64,000 nt of DNA from CBDFLT01 sp965249225. Lineage in GTDB: Bacteria; Chloroflexota; Dehalococcoidia; Lucifugimonadales; G963668185. Of the stretch, positions 27,225-35,861 are shown piece by piece. Under the pieces are notes generated by a model, which searched no databases, had not been told where the DNA came from, and saw only the letters and a list, made by a program, of their open reading frames with translations. The stretch covers positions 124,001 through 188,000 of the forward strand of contig CBDFLT010000007.1 in NCBI GenBank assembly GCA_965249225.1, written 5' to 3'. The first letter of the stretch is position 1, and every line of letters begins with the position of its first letter. Position numbers and translations under genes: made by a program.

Positions 27225-27986
27225 CTACAAGGCGGACACCGCAGACCTAAGGAACCTCGACAGCGAAGCGCTGGCGACATTGGCCTGGCGCCTGAGGTGA
27301 AGTAGCCTTGGGGTCTCCGCGGGCCTGGTGATAATGTACCGGACCGCACGCTGCCAGCGGTCAGGACCGTTGCCGTTGATTTCCTGTCCAACGAAGGCTG
27401 GCAGGTCCTGGTCCACGGTATCCAGGACCGAGCGCACTACCAGCGTGGGTATGTGGTGTTGTGTTGCGGCCTGGTTCACCCAGTAGCTCTCCATATCGAT
27501 GATGCTGACCGGGAAGGTTTCGCCGATCCAGGCCTTCATGGAGCTGTTTGGCACGAACATGGACACCGAAAGACAGCCATCTTGAGCGTATCCGCCGTCA
27601 AAGTCATCGATATTGGTAACCACCCTGTCCAGGAGGTCGCTGTCAATGGTCCGCATCGGGTGGGTCTGGTCACGCTCCCAGAGGGCCGGTGGGCCCTCGA
27701 TGGACATCAGTGCATTGCATAGGACTAGGCTTCCTGCCTCCATGTTGCGCCGCACCGCCCCCGCGAATCCCGCTGAGATGATGAGTTCGGGCTTGAACTT
27801 CTCGACCGTCTGCTCAGTTGCCGCCTCGGCGCGCTTCCTCCCCGCACCGCCTTCGGCTACGACTACATTTGGCACAGAAGCGGACTGGTAGTAGCTGATC
27901 GCTCCTTCCCGGGTCGTTCTCTTGAATTTTCCCTCCGATAGGTAGTCTTTAAGCTCCTCTCTCAAAGCCGTGACTATCGCTAACAT
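27225..27986 (-). CDS. hpnG: hopanoid-associated nucleoside phosphorylase HpnG
   Basis: The protein is 253 aa, PNP/UDP phosphorylase fold. Visible motifs are IVTALREELKDYL at the N-terminus, ISAGFAGAVRRNMEAGSLVLC, and the nucleoside/phosphate site IIDMESYWVNQAA, followed by LVVRSVLDTVD. HpnG removes adenine from adenosylhopane to give ribosylhopane. It lies directly after hpnH, the gene for the enzyme that makes its substrate, which supports the assignment over a generic MTA/SAH nucleosidase. Confidence 0.9.
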   Translation of the reverse strand: MLAIVTALREELKDYLSEGKFKRTTREGAISYYQSASVPNVVVAEGGAGRKRAEAATEQTVEKFKPELIISAGFAGAVRRNMEAGSLVLCNALMSIEGPPALWERDQTHPMRTIDSDLLDRVVTNIDDFDGGYAQDGCLSVSMFVPNSSMKAWIGETFPVSIIDMESYWVNQAATQHHIPTLVVRSVLDTVDQDLPAFVGQEINGNGPDRWQRAVRYIITRPAETPRLLHLRRQANVASASLSRFLRSAVSAL

Positions 27987-28031
27987 CGTGAACGTCCGGT
28001 CCTGTAAAGATGAGGGCAGGCCATCACTTCC

Positions 28032-29057
28032 TCAGGATGCTCCTATGCCGCTGTTCTGGATCGCCCCTTCTCTGATCATCTTTATTGCGTCTCGCGGATT
28101 GGAGAGCGCCTCGAAAAGGGACGCCGATTCAAAGCCGCAGTGCATCATGCAGCTGGCGCAGCGGGGGTCTTTACCCACGCCGTACTTATCCCACAGTTCG
28201 TCAGTGAACAGGTCGTCGACGTTCTGGGTGTGCCTGTCGCCCAGCAGGTAACAGGGCTCTCTCCAGCCCATCACCGTGTAGGTGGGGTTTGAATAGGCCG
28301 TACACTGGTACTCCCGGTTGCCACGTAGAAAGTCGAGGTAAAGGGGGTTGTTGTAGAAACGTAGCTTCCTCTTGGGGTCCAGGACGTTCTTAAAGATCTT
28401 GCGCGCCTTTTGCCTGGACAGGAACAACTCCTGCTTGGGTACCGACTCGAACTTGTAACCGGGGGACACCATGCAGCCTTCTACTCCCATGTCGGTGACC
28501 ATGGTGAACATCTTGATCAAGTCGTCCTCGTCGCAGCCGTTGAAGACCGTCGTATTGGTGGTTATGCGGTAGCCCTTCTCCAGGGCCGACTCGATTCCCC
28601 TCATCGCGATCTTGAAGACGCCTTTCCTGTACACGGATCGGTCGTGTGCCTCCTCCATGCCGTCCAAGTGGATCACGAAGCAGAAGTACTTGGACGGTGG
28701 GATCTTTTTCATCACGCGCTCCATCAGGATGGCGTTTGTGCACATGAATACGAACTTCTTCTTAGCGGTGATGCCGTTGACGATCTCGTGGATCTGCTCG
28801 TGGATCGTGGGTTCGCCTCCGGCGATGGAGACGATGGGCGCACCCGATTCCTCCACCGCGGCGAGGCACTGCTCAACGGACAGTCTGCGGTTGAGGACGT
28901 GCTCGTACTCCCGTATCCGACCGCACCCTTCGCAGGCCAGGTTACACGCCTCCAGAGGCTCCAGCATGGTAACTATCGGGAAACGTTTTCGTCTCGCCAG
29001 CTTGTTTTTGAGGATGTACCAGCCAAGTCGCAGTGCCAGTTCGAGCGGTCTGCCCAT
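28032..29057 (-). CDS. hpnH: radical SAM adenosylhopane synthase HpnH
   Basis: The protein is 341 aa. The radical SAM cluster motif is C38-x3-C42-x2-C45 (ACNLACEGCGRI), with ISIAGGEPTIH-type glycine-rich SAM binding (VSIAGGEPTIHEQ). The C-terminal half carries further conserved Cys (YQCTAYSNPTY, REPCYLLGD, CASCMMHCGFE) that fit the HpnH family. It adds a 5'-deoxyadenosyl group to diploptene. The gene is second in the hopanoid run, 32 bases downstream of the prenyl synthase. Confidence 0.93.
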   Translation of the reverse strand: MGRPLELALRLGWYILKNKLARRKRFPIVTMLEPLEACNLACEGCGRIREYEHVLNRRLSVEQCLAAVEESGAPIVSIAGGEPTIHEQIHEIVNGITAKKKFVFMCTNAILMERVMKKIPPSKYFCFVIHLDGMEEAHDRSVYRKGVFKIAMRGIESALEKGYRITTNTTVFNGCDEDDLIKMFTMVTDMGVEGCMVSPGYKFESVPKQELFLSRQKARKIFKNVLDPKRKLRFYNNPLYLDFLRGNREYQCTAYSNPTYTVMGWREPCYLLGDRHTQNVDDLFTDELWDKYGVGKDPRCASCMMHCGFESASLFEALSNPRDAIKMIREGAIQNSGIGAS

Positions 29058-29089
29058 GATGTTTACCTCTTGATACTCTGGTCGAGCCG

Positions 29090-30274
29090 CTAGTGATCTC
29101 TGGTCAACAAAAAGTCGGCCAGGTCCTTAATGTCGTGGTGCGCCGCCGCGTCCAACTCGACGCTTTCCAGCGCCGCCACGGCCCTATCTCGGTGTTCGGT
29201 TGCCAGCTCATGAGCGTACTCTCTGGCTTTAAAGCGGCGCATGATATCCAGAACGTCGTCGACGTCGGAGTCGGTGACGCTCTCCTTTTTGTAAATGTCC
29301 ATGAGGGCCCTCTTGGACTGGCCGGTGGCCTGAGACATCGTATAAACTACCGGTAAGGAGTTTTTCTTGCGCCGGATGTCGGCACCAACCGGCTTTCCCG
29401 TCGTTTCCTCATCTCCCCAGATGCCCAGGACATCGTCTCTGATCTGGAACAGGTAGCCGAGCGCCTCTCCGCTTTCACGGAACGCGGTGACGGTCGCCTC
29501 ATCATCCGTTCCAATCGTTGCGCCCAGGTTGAAAGAGCATCGGATCAGTGCGCCGGTCTTCTTTGAGATCATGCTGAGATAGTCGTCGAGGCCGATGTCA
29601 GGGCGACCCTCATAGGTGAGGTCCAGGTACTGGCCCTCGATCATTTCAAGATACGCCTCAGTGAGAAGCCTGTTCACCGCGAGAGCGAGCTCGATGTTCG
29701 TCCCCTGCTCGACTAACCCATCTAACGACTTATCGGCAAGGATCCTGAGGATATTGCCGGCAACCAAGGCCTTGGGCAGGCCCCACTGTGCCCAGAGGGT
29801 CGGGCGATGGTGCCTCGTCTCGTCGCGGTCCTGGATGTCGTCGTGAATAAGTGAAAAGTTGTGGATGAACTCCAGGGCCACTGCCGCCGGAAGCGCTTGC
29901 CGTGCATGACCGCCCGTGGCTTCGCATGCTAAGAGGCACAGGGTGGGTCTCACTGCCTTGCCCTCGGTGGCCACGCAAGGCATGCCGTTCACATCGACCC
30001 ATCCCATGTAAAAGCGTAACATTTCGTATGCTGTTACGTCGTCTTGAGCCAGGCCGTTTCGTAGAGCGGCGCTAATATCCGGCCGATAGCGCTGGAAAAT
30101 CGCTGGGAGTAAGGTGGTGTGCCTTTTCGCGAAGTCTACAGCAGGGTGGGTCAACCGACCGCCTCCGCTAAAAGCTTCTGCGTCAGGTCCGTGGGTACTG
30201 CCCACGGTGTCATTAAGAGGGCTGTCAACTGCGTGGGCACGCGGTAGCCAGGGTTTGTGTATCGGGGCCAGCAC
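29090..30274 (-). CDS. polyprenyl (farnesyl/geranylgeranyl-type) diphosphate synthase
   Basis: The protein is 394 aa. The first Asp-rich motif DDIQD is at 145-149 (SLIHDDIQDRDE) and the second is in FQIRDDVLGIWGDEE, with the GKAVRP binding motif near 105. It should make the C15 or C20 diphosphate, and the operon context favours farnesyl diphosphate for squalene. Residues 1-45 have no match to the family; the start is GTG at 30274, only about 15 bases after the predicted transcription start and without a Shine-Dalgarno. A shorter start is possible but no good internal one is visible. Confidence 0.88.
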   Translation of the reverse strand: MLAPIHKPWLPRAHAVDSPLNDTVGSTHGPDAEAFSGGGRLTHPAVDFAKRHTTLLPAIFQRYRPDISAALRNGLAQDDVTAYEMLRFYMGWVDVNGMPCVATEGKAVRPTLCLLACEATGGHARQALPAAVALEFIHNFSLIHDDIQDRDETRHHRPTLWAQWGLPKALVAGNILRILADKSLDGLVEQGTNIELALAVNRLLTEAYLEMIEGQYLDLTYEGRPDIGLDDYLSMISKKTGALIRCSFNLGATIGTDDEATVTAFRESGEALGYLFQIRDDVLGIWGDEETTGKPVGADIRRKKNSLPVVYTMSQATGQSKRALMDIYKKESVTDSDVDDVLDIMRRFKAREYAHELATEHRDRAVAALESVELDAAAHHDIKDLADFLLTRDH

Positions 30275-30295
30275 TACATAGCGTTCCGAGGGTCA

Positions 30296-30324
30296 ATCCT
30301 AGCATTGTGGACATCTCGTGTCAA
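30296..30324 (-). promoter_or_regulatory. promoter of the prenyl synthase-hopanoid run
   Basis: On the minus strand TTGACA (30324-30319) and TAGGAT (30301-30296) are separated by 17 bases. TGC precedes the -10, giving an extended element. The predicted start is near 30290, leaving about 15 bases before the GTG start codon. It is divergent from the nuo promoter. Confidence 0.55.
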
Positions 30325-30392
30325 TATTCAAGAGCGGCTTGCTGGACGTGGTTTCCACACATTTTGCGAGGTGTGATTGTGTTTTTTTTCAC

Positions 30393-30422
30393 TTGCAAAA
30401 CGCAGAATCCCTGTGCTATATT
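30393..30422 (+). promoter_or_regulatory. promoter of the nuo operon
   Basis: TTGCAA (30393-30398) and TATATT (30417-30422) are separated by 18 bases, and TGC precedes the -10. An upstream T-run (30382-30389) could act as an UP-type element. The predicted start near 30429 leaves about 30 bases before nuoA. Confidence 0.55.
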
Positions 30423-30457
30423 TCACGCGATATGGACGCCGAATCCTCCGTGACCCG

Positions 30458-30853
30458 ATGGTAGACGACTACTTCCGTCAGTACGGGCTGATCGCCATTT
30501 TCTCCGCTCTGGCTGTGGGCGTTCCCACTGGAATGCTCGTCGGGTCAAGACTGCTTACTTTTGTCAAGATACGCCCCAGCAAGCCCAATCCCATAAAGAA
30601 GAGCATCTACGAGTGCGGCTTCGAGACCCTTTCGGGGAAGTGGAGTCGGTTCAATATCAGGTATTACGCCTTCGCCCTGATATTCGTCATATTCGACGTT
30701 GAGGTCGTCTTCCTCTTTCCATGGGCCGCTAGCTTCGGCGTGCTGTCCGCGCAGTTTGGGGCCTTCGTGCTCATCGAGATGTTGGTCTTCATAGGGATTC
30801 TGGTTGTCGGGTGGCTGTACGCCTGGCGCAAGGGAGCGCTGCAATGGGTGTAG
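30458..30853 (+). CDS. nuoA: NADH-quinone oxidoreductase subunit A
   Basis: The protein is 131 aa with three transmembrane segments. The NuoA signature is YECGFETLSGKWSRFNIRYYAFALIFVIFDVEV (in parts), including the conserved Cys-Gly-Phe-Glu. I chose the ATG at 30458; a longer frame from 30377 would begin upstream of the predicted promoter start. It overlaps nuoB by 10 bases. Confidence 0.93.
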   Translation: MVDDYFRQYGLIAIFSALAVGVPTGMLVGSRLLTFVKIRPSKPNPIKKSIYECGFETLSGKWSRFNIRYYAFALIFVIFDVEVVFLFPWAASFGVLSAQFGAFVLIEMLVFIGILVVGWLYAWRKGALQWV

Positions 30854-31455
30854 ACGAGGGTATGGTGCCGCTACACACCACGACCTGGGAGCTTGACCGG
30901 GACGAGGGTAGCTACGTAAATGAGCTAAAGGCCACACACACCGATCCCATAGTCGATCCCATGATCGAGGTGCCGGAGGACTTGAAGCGGAACCTAGCCG
31001 TTACCTCGATCGACGCACTGCTTAACTGGGGCAGGAAGTCGGCCGTTTGGCCGCTCTCCTTCGGTCTTGCTTGCTGCGCTTTCGAGATGATGGCAAGCGC
31101 GATGTCGCGGTTTGACATCGCGCGCTTCGGAATGGAGGCCTTTCGCGCTTCTCCGCGTCAGGCGGACCTGATGATCGTCGCGGGCACGGTTACCTGGAAG
31201 ATGGCCCCCGCCATTGAGCGGGTGTATGAGCAGATGGCCGAGCCTAGATGGGTGATATCCATGGGGGTCTGCGCCACCAGCGGAGGCCCATACTACGGCT
31301 CTTATAGCGTTGTGCCCGGCGTGAACCACATCGTGCCTGTAGACGTGTACGTCCCCGGATGCCCGCCTCGTCCCGACGCTCTTCTTTACGGCATAATGCA
31401 ACTCCACGAGAAGATCAAGAGATACTCTCTGCGAGGCACCGCTGCGGGTGCGTGA
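30844..31455 (+). CDS. nuoB: NADH-quinone oxidoreductase subunit B
   Basis: The protein is 203 aa. It carries cluster N2, next to the quinone site: FGLACCAFEMM (tandem Cys), MGVCATSGGPYYGSYSVVPG and VPGCPPRPDALL supply the four ligands. The ATG at 30844 has GGGAG 7 bases upstream. The N-terminus has about 40 extra residues before the conserved NLAVTSIDALLNWGRKSAVWP, which is longer than many NuoB. Confidence 0.95.
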   Translation: MGVDEGMVPLHTTTWELDRDEGSYVNELKATHTDPIVDPMIEVPEDLKRNLAVTSIDALLNWGRKSAVWPLSFGLACCAFEMMASAMSRFDIARFGMEAFRASPRQADLMIVAGTVTWKMAPAIERVYEQMAEPRWVISMGVCATSGGPYYGSYSVVPGVNHIVPVDVYVPGCPPRPDALLYGIMQLHEKIKRYSLRGTAAGA

Positions 31456-31898
31456 TGACCAAGCAGCTCGCCGGTGAAGACATCGCCCGCCGCATCAACG
31501 AGGCGCATCCCGACGTAGCCATCCGCTGGAACGAGAGTGACGTTTGGGTCGAAGTGGACAACCTCCTGGAAGTCGCGCGCTTCCTGAAGGAGACCCCGGA
31601 CCTCGATTTCGCATTTCTGACCTCCATCAGCGCCGTCGATTTCGTGGAGTACTTCGAGATCGTTTACCACTTCCTCTCAATGAGGCGCAACCACAGCGCA
31701 ATTCTCAAAACACGGCGCTATGGAAGAGACGAGCCCTCGGTCCCCTCGGTAATAGGTCTGTGGAAAGGCGCCGACTTCCAGGAGCGTGAGATCTGGGACC
31801 TGATGGGGATACGGTTTGACGGTCACCCCAACATGAAGCGGATCCTGCTTTGGGAGGAGTTCCCGGGCCATCCCCTTAGGAAGGACCACCTCGAATAG
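31455..31898 (+). CDS. nuoC: NADH-quinone oxidoreductase subunit C
   Basis: The protein is 147 aa, at the short end for NuoC. Family motifs are DFAFLTSISAVDFVEYFEIVYHF, the region corresponding to PSVPSVIGLWKGADFQEREIWDLMGIRFDGHPNMKRIL (in parts) and WEEFPGHPLRKDH. It belongs to the peripheral Q-module. The start is fixed by the TGATG junction with nuoB. It is separate from nuoD, not fused. Confidence 0.93.
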   Translation: MTKQLAGEDIARRINEAHPDVAIRWNESDVWVEVDNLLEVARFLKETPDLDFAFLTSISAVDFVEYFEIVYHFLSMRRNHSAILKTRRYGRDEPSVPSVIGLWKGADFQEREIWDLMGIRFDGHPNMKRILLWEEFPGHPLRKDHLE

Positions 31899-31918
31899 GG
31901 GACACACGAAGAAGCCTT

Positions 31919-33025
31919 ATGGCCATACGCACCGAACCCGTCACCATCAACGTTGGCCCACAGCATCCCAGCACCCACGGGGTGTTCAGGATGAGGGTGA
32001 CTTTCGACGGCGAGCAGGTCATCGATGTAGAGCCGGTCATGGGCTACCTGCACCGGGGCACTGAGAAGCTGGCAGAGGGCAGGACCTATGTGCAGATCGT
32101 GACCCTGACCGACAGGCTGGACTATGCGGCCGCCATGTCCAACAACCTGGCGTACGTCAGGGCGGTGGAGAGGCTGGCGCACATCGAGGTCCCCGAGCGG
32201 GCCATGTACCTGAGGGTGATCACGGCCGAGCTCCAGCGGATCGCCAGCCACCTCATAGCGACCGGTTTCCTGGCGCTTGAGCTTGGTACGTTCGGAGGCA
32301 CACCCCTTATGTACTGCTTCCGGGAGCGGGAGCGGATTCTAGACCTGTTCGAGATGCTGTGCGGCGCTCGTATTACCGTGAGCTACATGCGTCCCGGAGG
32401 GGTGTTGCAGGATGCGCCCGAGGAGTTCTGGCCTGCCCTCGACCAACTTCTTGAAGATATGCCCGGTTACATCGACGAGTTGGAGGGTCTGCTTACCGGT
32501 AACGAGATCGTGCTCTCCAGGATCAGAAACGTGGGCATCCTCACAGACGAGCAGGCCATCAACGCCTCGGTGACCGGCCCAGTGCTCAGGGCAAGTACCG
32601 TGAAGTGGGACCTGCGCAGGGCGGACCCGTACGAGATCTACGACAGGCTCGACTTTGAGGTTCCCATCGGGGCCAGTGGAGATACCTTCGACAGGTACCT
32701 GGTCCGCATTCAGGAGATGCGCGAAAGCGTCAAGATCGTTAAGCAGTGCGTCGAGCAGATACCCGAAGGGCTGGTCAGAAGCGAGGCCCCTTTCTTCATC
32801 AGGGCCCCCATCGGAGACGCCTACGCGGCGGTCGAGGCCCCCAAGGGCGAGCTGGGGTTCTACCTGGTGAGCGACGGGGGAATCTCGCCCTATCGCTGTA
32901 AGATCAGGTCCCCTTCCTTTATTAACCTGACGGTTCTTCGGGACATGCTGGTCGGATGGAAGATAGCGGACTTGGTAGTCATCTTTGGCAGCATTGACAT
33001 CGTGTTGGGCGAGGTGGACCGGTAA
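31919..33025 (+). CDS. nuoD: NADH-quinone oxidoreductase subunit D
   Basis: The protein is 368 aa and is the quinone-binding 49-kDa homologue. Motifs are NVGPQHPSTHGVFR, YLHRGTEKLAEG, SNNLAYVRAVERL, GVLQDAPEEFW, RNVGILTDEQAIN and GELGFYLVSDGGISPYRCKIRSPSF (in parts). The Cys pairs of [NiFe] hydrogenases are absent. It starts 20 bases after nuoC and overlaps nuoH by one base (TAATG). Confidence 0.96.
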   Translation: MAIRTEPVTINVGPQHPSTHGVFRMRVTFDGEQVIDVEPVMGYLHRGTEKLAEGRTYVQIVTLTDRLDYAAAMSNNLAYVRAVERLAHIEVPERAMYLRVITAELQRIASHLIATGFLALELGTFGGTPLMYCFRERERILDLFEMLCGARITVSYMRPGGVLQDAPEEFWPALDQLLEDMPGYIDELEGLLTGNEIVLSRIRNVGILTDEQAINASVTGPVLRASTVKWDLRRADPYEIYDRLDFEVPIGASGDTFDRYLVRIQEMRESVKIVKQCVEQIPEGLVRSEAPFFIRAPIGDAYAAVEAPKGELGFYLVSDGGISPYRCKIRSPSFINLTVLRDMLVGWKIADLVVIFGSIDIVLGEVDR

Positions 33026-34233
33026 TGTGTGACTCCCTTGTGGGCGGCATCCTGGACTTTTGCAGTATCTACCGGTTTTTCGACGGCTTCATCCCGGATC
33101 GGTTCAACTGGCTGGCGTACGGGCTTGCGGGGTTCTCTCTCGCGTTTATCGTCGTAAACGCCGTGATTATGAGCGTCGCCATATACACCTGGTTCGAGCG
33201 GCGGATGCTTGGCCGGTTCACCTCGAGGCTGGGGCCCAACCGCTGGGGGCCTTTTGGCCTTCTTCAGCCCTTTGCCGACGTCATAAAGCTCCTCACCAAG
33301 GAGGACACCGTTCCGGAGGACGCCGACCATCCAGTCTTCAATGTGGCGCCTGTTCTTTTGGTTGTGCCCGCTCTGCTGGTGTTCTCCGTCATTCCCTTCG
33401 GAGCGCACTCCTTTCTGGGGCGACTCAACGTTGGCGTGGTTTTCATTATCGCCATCACGTCCCTGAACACACTGGCGATTTTCATGGGCGGTTGGGCTTC
33501 GCGTAACAAGTACGCAATGCTCGGAGCGACCCGCAGCGTCGCGATGCTTCTAAGCTACGAGGTGCCTATGGCCCTGTCCATCGTGGGGGTTGCCCTGCTT
33601 GCGGGCTCGCTGTCTCTGTTCGAGGTCGTGACCAGCCAGGCGCTTCCCTTTTTCCTTGTGCAGCCCCTGGGGTTTCTGGTGTTCTTGGTGGCGGCATCCG
33701 CGGAGATGAACCGCACCCCCTTCGACCTGGCCGAGGCGGAGCAGGAATTGGGAGGTGGATACCACACGGAATACAGCGGTGTGAAGTTCTCCCTCTTCCA
33801 GCTTGCGGAGTTTGCAGCGCCGCTGGTTACCGCGGTGATCGTCACGACGATATTCCTCGGCGGTTGGCGCGGCTTCGATCCCGTGCCGGGACAGATCTGG
33901 TTCCTCCTAAAAGCCTTCTTGGTCCTCTTCCTCTTGATATGGGTCCGGGCCACCTGGCCGAGGCTCAGAGTGGATCAGATGATGGAGTTCGCCTGGAAGG
34001 GCCTGCTCCCCCTTGCGATGGTCAACCTGTTCGCCATCGCCATAGAGATTCAGGTACTACGGGACTCCACCGGGAGCATATCAACCAACGAGCTATGGGT
34101 TATGGCGGCTATCAACTGGGCGATTACAATTGCCTCGGTGATGCTGCTGGCCAATGTCCTGGGCCAAAGAGGGCTACAGCAACAAACGCCAGTGCCTTCA
34201 CCACTTGCAAACATGGAAGCGGAGGCAGACTAG
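33025..34233 (+). CDS. nuoH: NADH-quinone oxidoreductase subunit H
   Basis: The protein is 402 aa with about eight or nine transmembrane segments. Signatures are TWFERRMLGRFTSRLGPNRWGPFGLLQPFADVIKLLTKED (in parts), NRTPFDLAEAEQELGGGYHTEYSG and WVRATWPRLRVDQMM. It links the quinone cavity to the proton channels. The C-terminus extends about 40 residues beyond the last conserved motif. Confidence 0.96.
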   Translation: MCDSLVGGILDFCSIYRFFDGFIPDRFNWLAYGLAGFSLAFIVVNAVIMSVAIYTWFERRMLGRFTSRLGPNRWGPFGLLQPFADVIKLLTKEDTVPEDADHPVFNVAPVLLVVPALLVFSVIPFGAHSFLGRLNVGVVFIIAITSLNTLAIFMGGWASRNKYAMLGATRSVAMLLSYEVPMALSIVGVALLAGSLSLFEVVTSQALPFFLVQPLGFLVFLVAASAEMNRTPFDLAEAEQELGGGYHTEYSGVKFSLFQLAEFAAPLVTAVIVTTIFLGGWRGFDPVPGQIWFLLKAFLVLFLLIWVRATWPRLRVDQMMEFAWKGLLPLAMVNLFAIAIEIQVLRDSTGSISTNELWVMAAINWAITIASVMLLANVLGQRGLQQQTPVPSPLANMEAEAD

Positions 34234-34235
34234 GT

Positions 34236-34904
34236 ATGTACGGACTCGGTCTGGCCAAGGGCCTCGTCGTCACGATGAAGAACATGCTGCTGCCGAGCCG
34301 GCAGTTCGCTCAGCAGTACCCCGACCGGAGCGTTGGGCTGCTCGGTCTTGCCAAGGAGGCCCAAACCAACGTTTTCGCCTACGTTCTGAAGCAGCCTGGC
34401 AGGGCCGCCAGAGCGATGGTAGGAATGGAGAAGGTCCCCGTCAGGGTGCGTCAACACCCGCGCTTTCGTGGGGAAGAGTTCTCTTGGTACGAGGATAGGT
34501 GTACCGGCTGCGCCAGCTGTGCCAAGTACTGTCCCCTCGGCATCATTCGCATCGTCACCGAGCCAAGCGGCCAGTCTGTCCAAGAGGGTGAGAAGTACCG
34601 GGTGGACGTCTTCGACATCGACATAGGGCGCTGCATGTTTTGCGGGCTTTGCGTTGAGGCCTGTCCGTACGATGCCATTCACATGGGCAGCGGATTTGAG
34701 GAAGGGAGCTACCACCGAGGCGACCTGGTGATCTCAATCGACAGGCTCCGGCAGGCGCCTAAGCGACCGAGCAACTGGTTCCGGCCCCAGATGGAAAAAC
34801 GAAAGTACAATGCGTTGAAGGGAGAAGAGCTGTCATCGCGGGACGCGGGTCGCCATGAACAGCCGACCGTTCAAGAGCTAGAGGAGAGATGGGCTAAGCG
34901 ATGA
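34236..34904 (+). CDS. nuoI: NADH-quinone oxidoreductase subunit I, extended
   Basis: The protein is 222 aa, longer than the usual 150-180. Two [4Fe-4S] motifs are complete: CTGCASCAKYCP and CMFCGLCVEACP. The N-terminus begins GLGLAKGLVVTMKN as in other NuoI but then has about 30 additional residues (LLGLAKEAQTNVFAYVLKQP region) before the conserved PRFRGEEF. The C-terminus is also long and charged. GGAGG lies 10 bases before the ATG at 34236; a frame reaching back to 33864 is inside nuoH and is not used. Confidence 0.94.
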   Translation: MYGLGLAKGLVVTMKNMLLPSRQFAQQYPDRSVGLLGLAKEAQTNVFAYVLKQPGRAARAMVGMEKVPVRVRQHPRFRGEEFSWYEDRCTGCASCAKYCPLGIIRIVTEPSGQSVQEGEKYRVDVFDIDIGRCMFCGLCVEACPYDAIHMGSGFEEGSYHRGDLVISIDRLRQAPKRPSNWFRPQMEKRKYNALKGEELSSRDAGRHEQPTVQELEERWAKR

Positions 34905-35485
34905 CCCTTGGCACGGGTACAGAGTCTAGCCTATTAACCGAGATCGCATTCTGGGTAATAGCCGTATCCAGCATCGTTGCGGCGATCGCTGTCGTCCAGT
35001 TGAGGGACCTCTTCCGCGCCGCCCTGTTCCTCGTGGTGTCGTTCCTGGGTGTGGCGGGTATGTTCGTCCTGCTCCGCGCCGAGTTTCTTGCCGTCGTCCA
35101 GATACTGATTTACGTGGGCGCCATCTCGGTCCTGATCGTCTTCGCCATCGTGATGACGAGGGATGTAAACCAGGGTAGTCCGCCGAACCGCCTCCAGGTG
35201 CCTGCTCTGGTACTCGCCGCGCTCTTCTTCGCCGCAGCCGCCTTTGTCGCCCTCGAAACCGATTGGAACCTCACCGGGAGCGTGGTCGAAGCCGCTGCGG
35301 CCTCGGCAGATACACCTGAGGTGGCGGCGCAACTTCAGGCGATTGACGCTTCAGGCCTGTACTCCGGTTCAGTCTCGTCCATTGGAGAGCTCCTGGTCCG
35401 CAATTTCGTTCTCGCCTTCGAGGTGGCCTCCGTGCTGTTGTTGGCCGCCGTCCTTGGCGCGCTGGCGTTGATCCGGGAGAGGTAG
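34901..35485 (+). CDS. nuoJ: NADH-quinone oxidoreductase subunit J
   Basis: The protein is 194 aa with five transmembrane segments. NuoJ pattern: DLFRAALFLVVSFLGVAGMFVLLRAEFLAVVQILIYVGAISVLIVFAIVM (in parts). The start codon overlaps the nuoI stop (ATGA). An Ala-rich loop of about 40 residues (VVEAAAASADTPEVAAQLQ) precedes the last helix and is not conserved. Confidence 0.93.
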   Translation: MTLGTGTESSLLTEIAFWVIAVSSIVAAIAVVQLRDLFRAALFLVVSFLGVAGMFVLLRAEFLAVVQILIYVGAISVLIVFAIVMTRDVNQGSPPNRLQVPALVLAALFFAAAAFVALETDWNLTGSVVEAAAASADTPEVAAQLQAIDASGLYSGSVSSIGELLVRNFVLAFEVASVLLLAAVLGALALIRER

Positions 35486-35489
35486 CCAC

Positions 35490-35852
35490 TTGACCCTGGA
35501 AAAGTTCCTGATAGTTGGGGCGATCATCTTCGCCATCGGGCTCTACGGCGCACTGTCTCGACGTAACGCCATCACCGTTCTGATGTCCCTCGAGCTGATG
35601 TTTAACGCCGTCAACATCACGGCGGTGGCCCTGTCCCGGTCTGTCATTCCTGCGGGACTTGCCGAGGACCCCACCGCCATTGCGACCCAGTTGGCGGACG
35701 TTTTCCAGTTTTTCCTTACCGGCCAGATCTTCGCCATCTTCATTATCACAGTGGCTGCGGCAGAGGTGGTATTGGGCCTCGCCATCGTCATGGCTATGTA
35801 CCGGAACAGGGAGACCATCTTCGTCACCGACGCCAGCGAGATGAGGCACTAA
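35490..35852 (+). CDS. nuoK: NADH-quinone oxidoreductase subunit K
   Basis: The protein is 120 aa with three transmembrane segments. The conserved Glu residues are in VLMSLELMFNAVNI and TVAAAEVVLGLAIV. The start is TTG at 35490, with GGGAGAGG upstream and 4 bases after nuoJ. The loop between helices 2 and 3 is about 15 residues longer than in E. coli NuoK. Confidence 0.93.
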   Translation: MTLEKFLIVGAIIFAIGLYGALSRRNAITVLMSLELMFNAVNITAVALSRSVIPAGLAEDPTAIATQLADVFQFFLTGQIFAIFIITVAAAEVVLGLAIVMAMYRNRETIFVTDASEMRH

Positions 35853-35861
35853 GGTTAGGCC

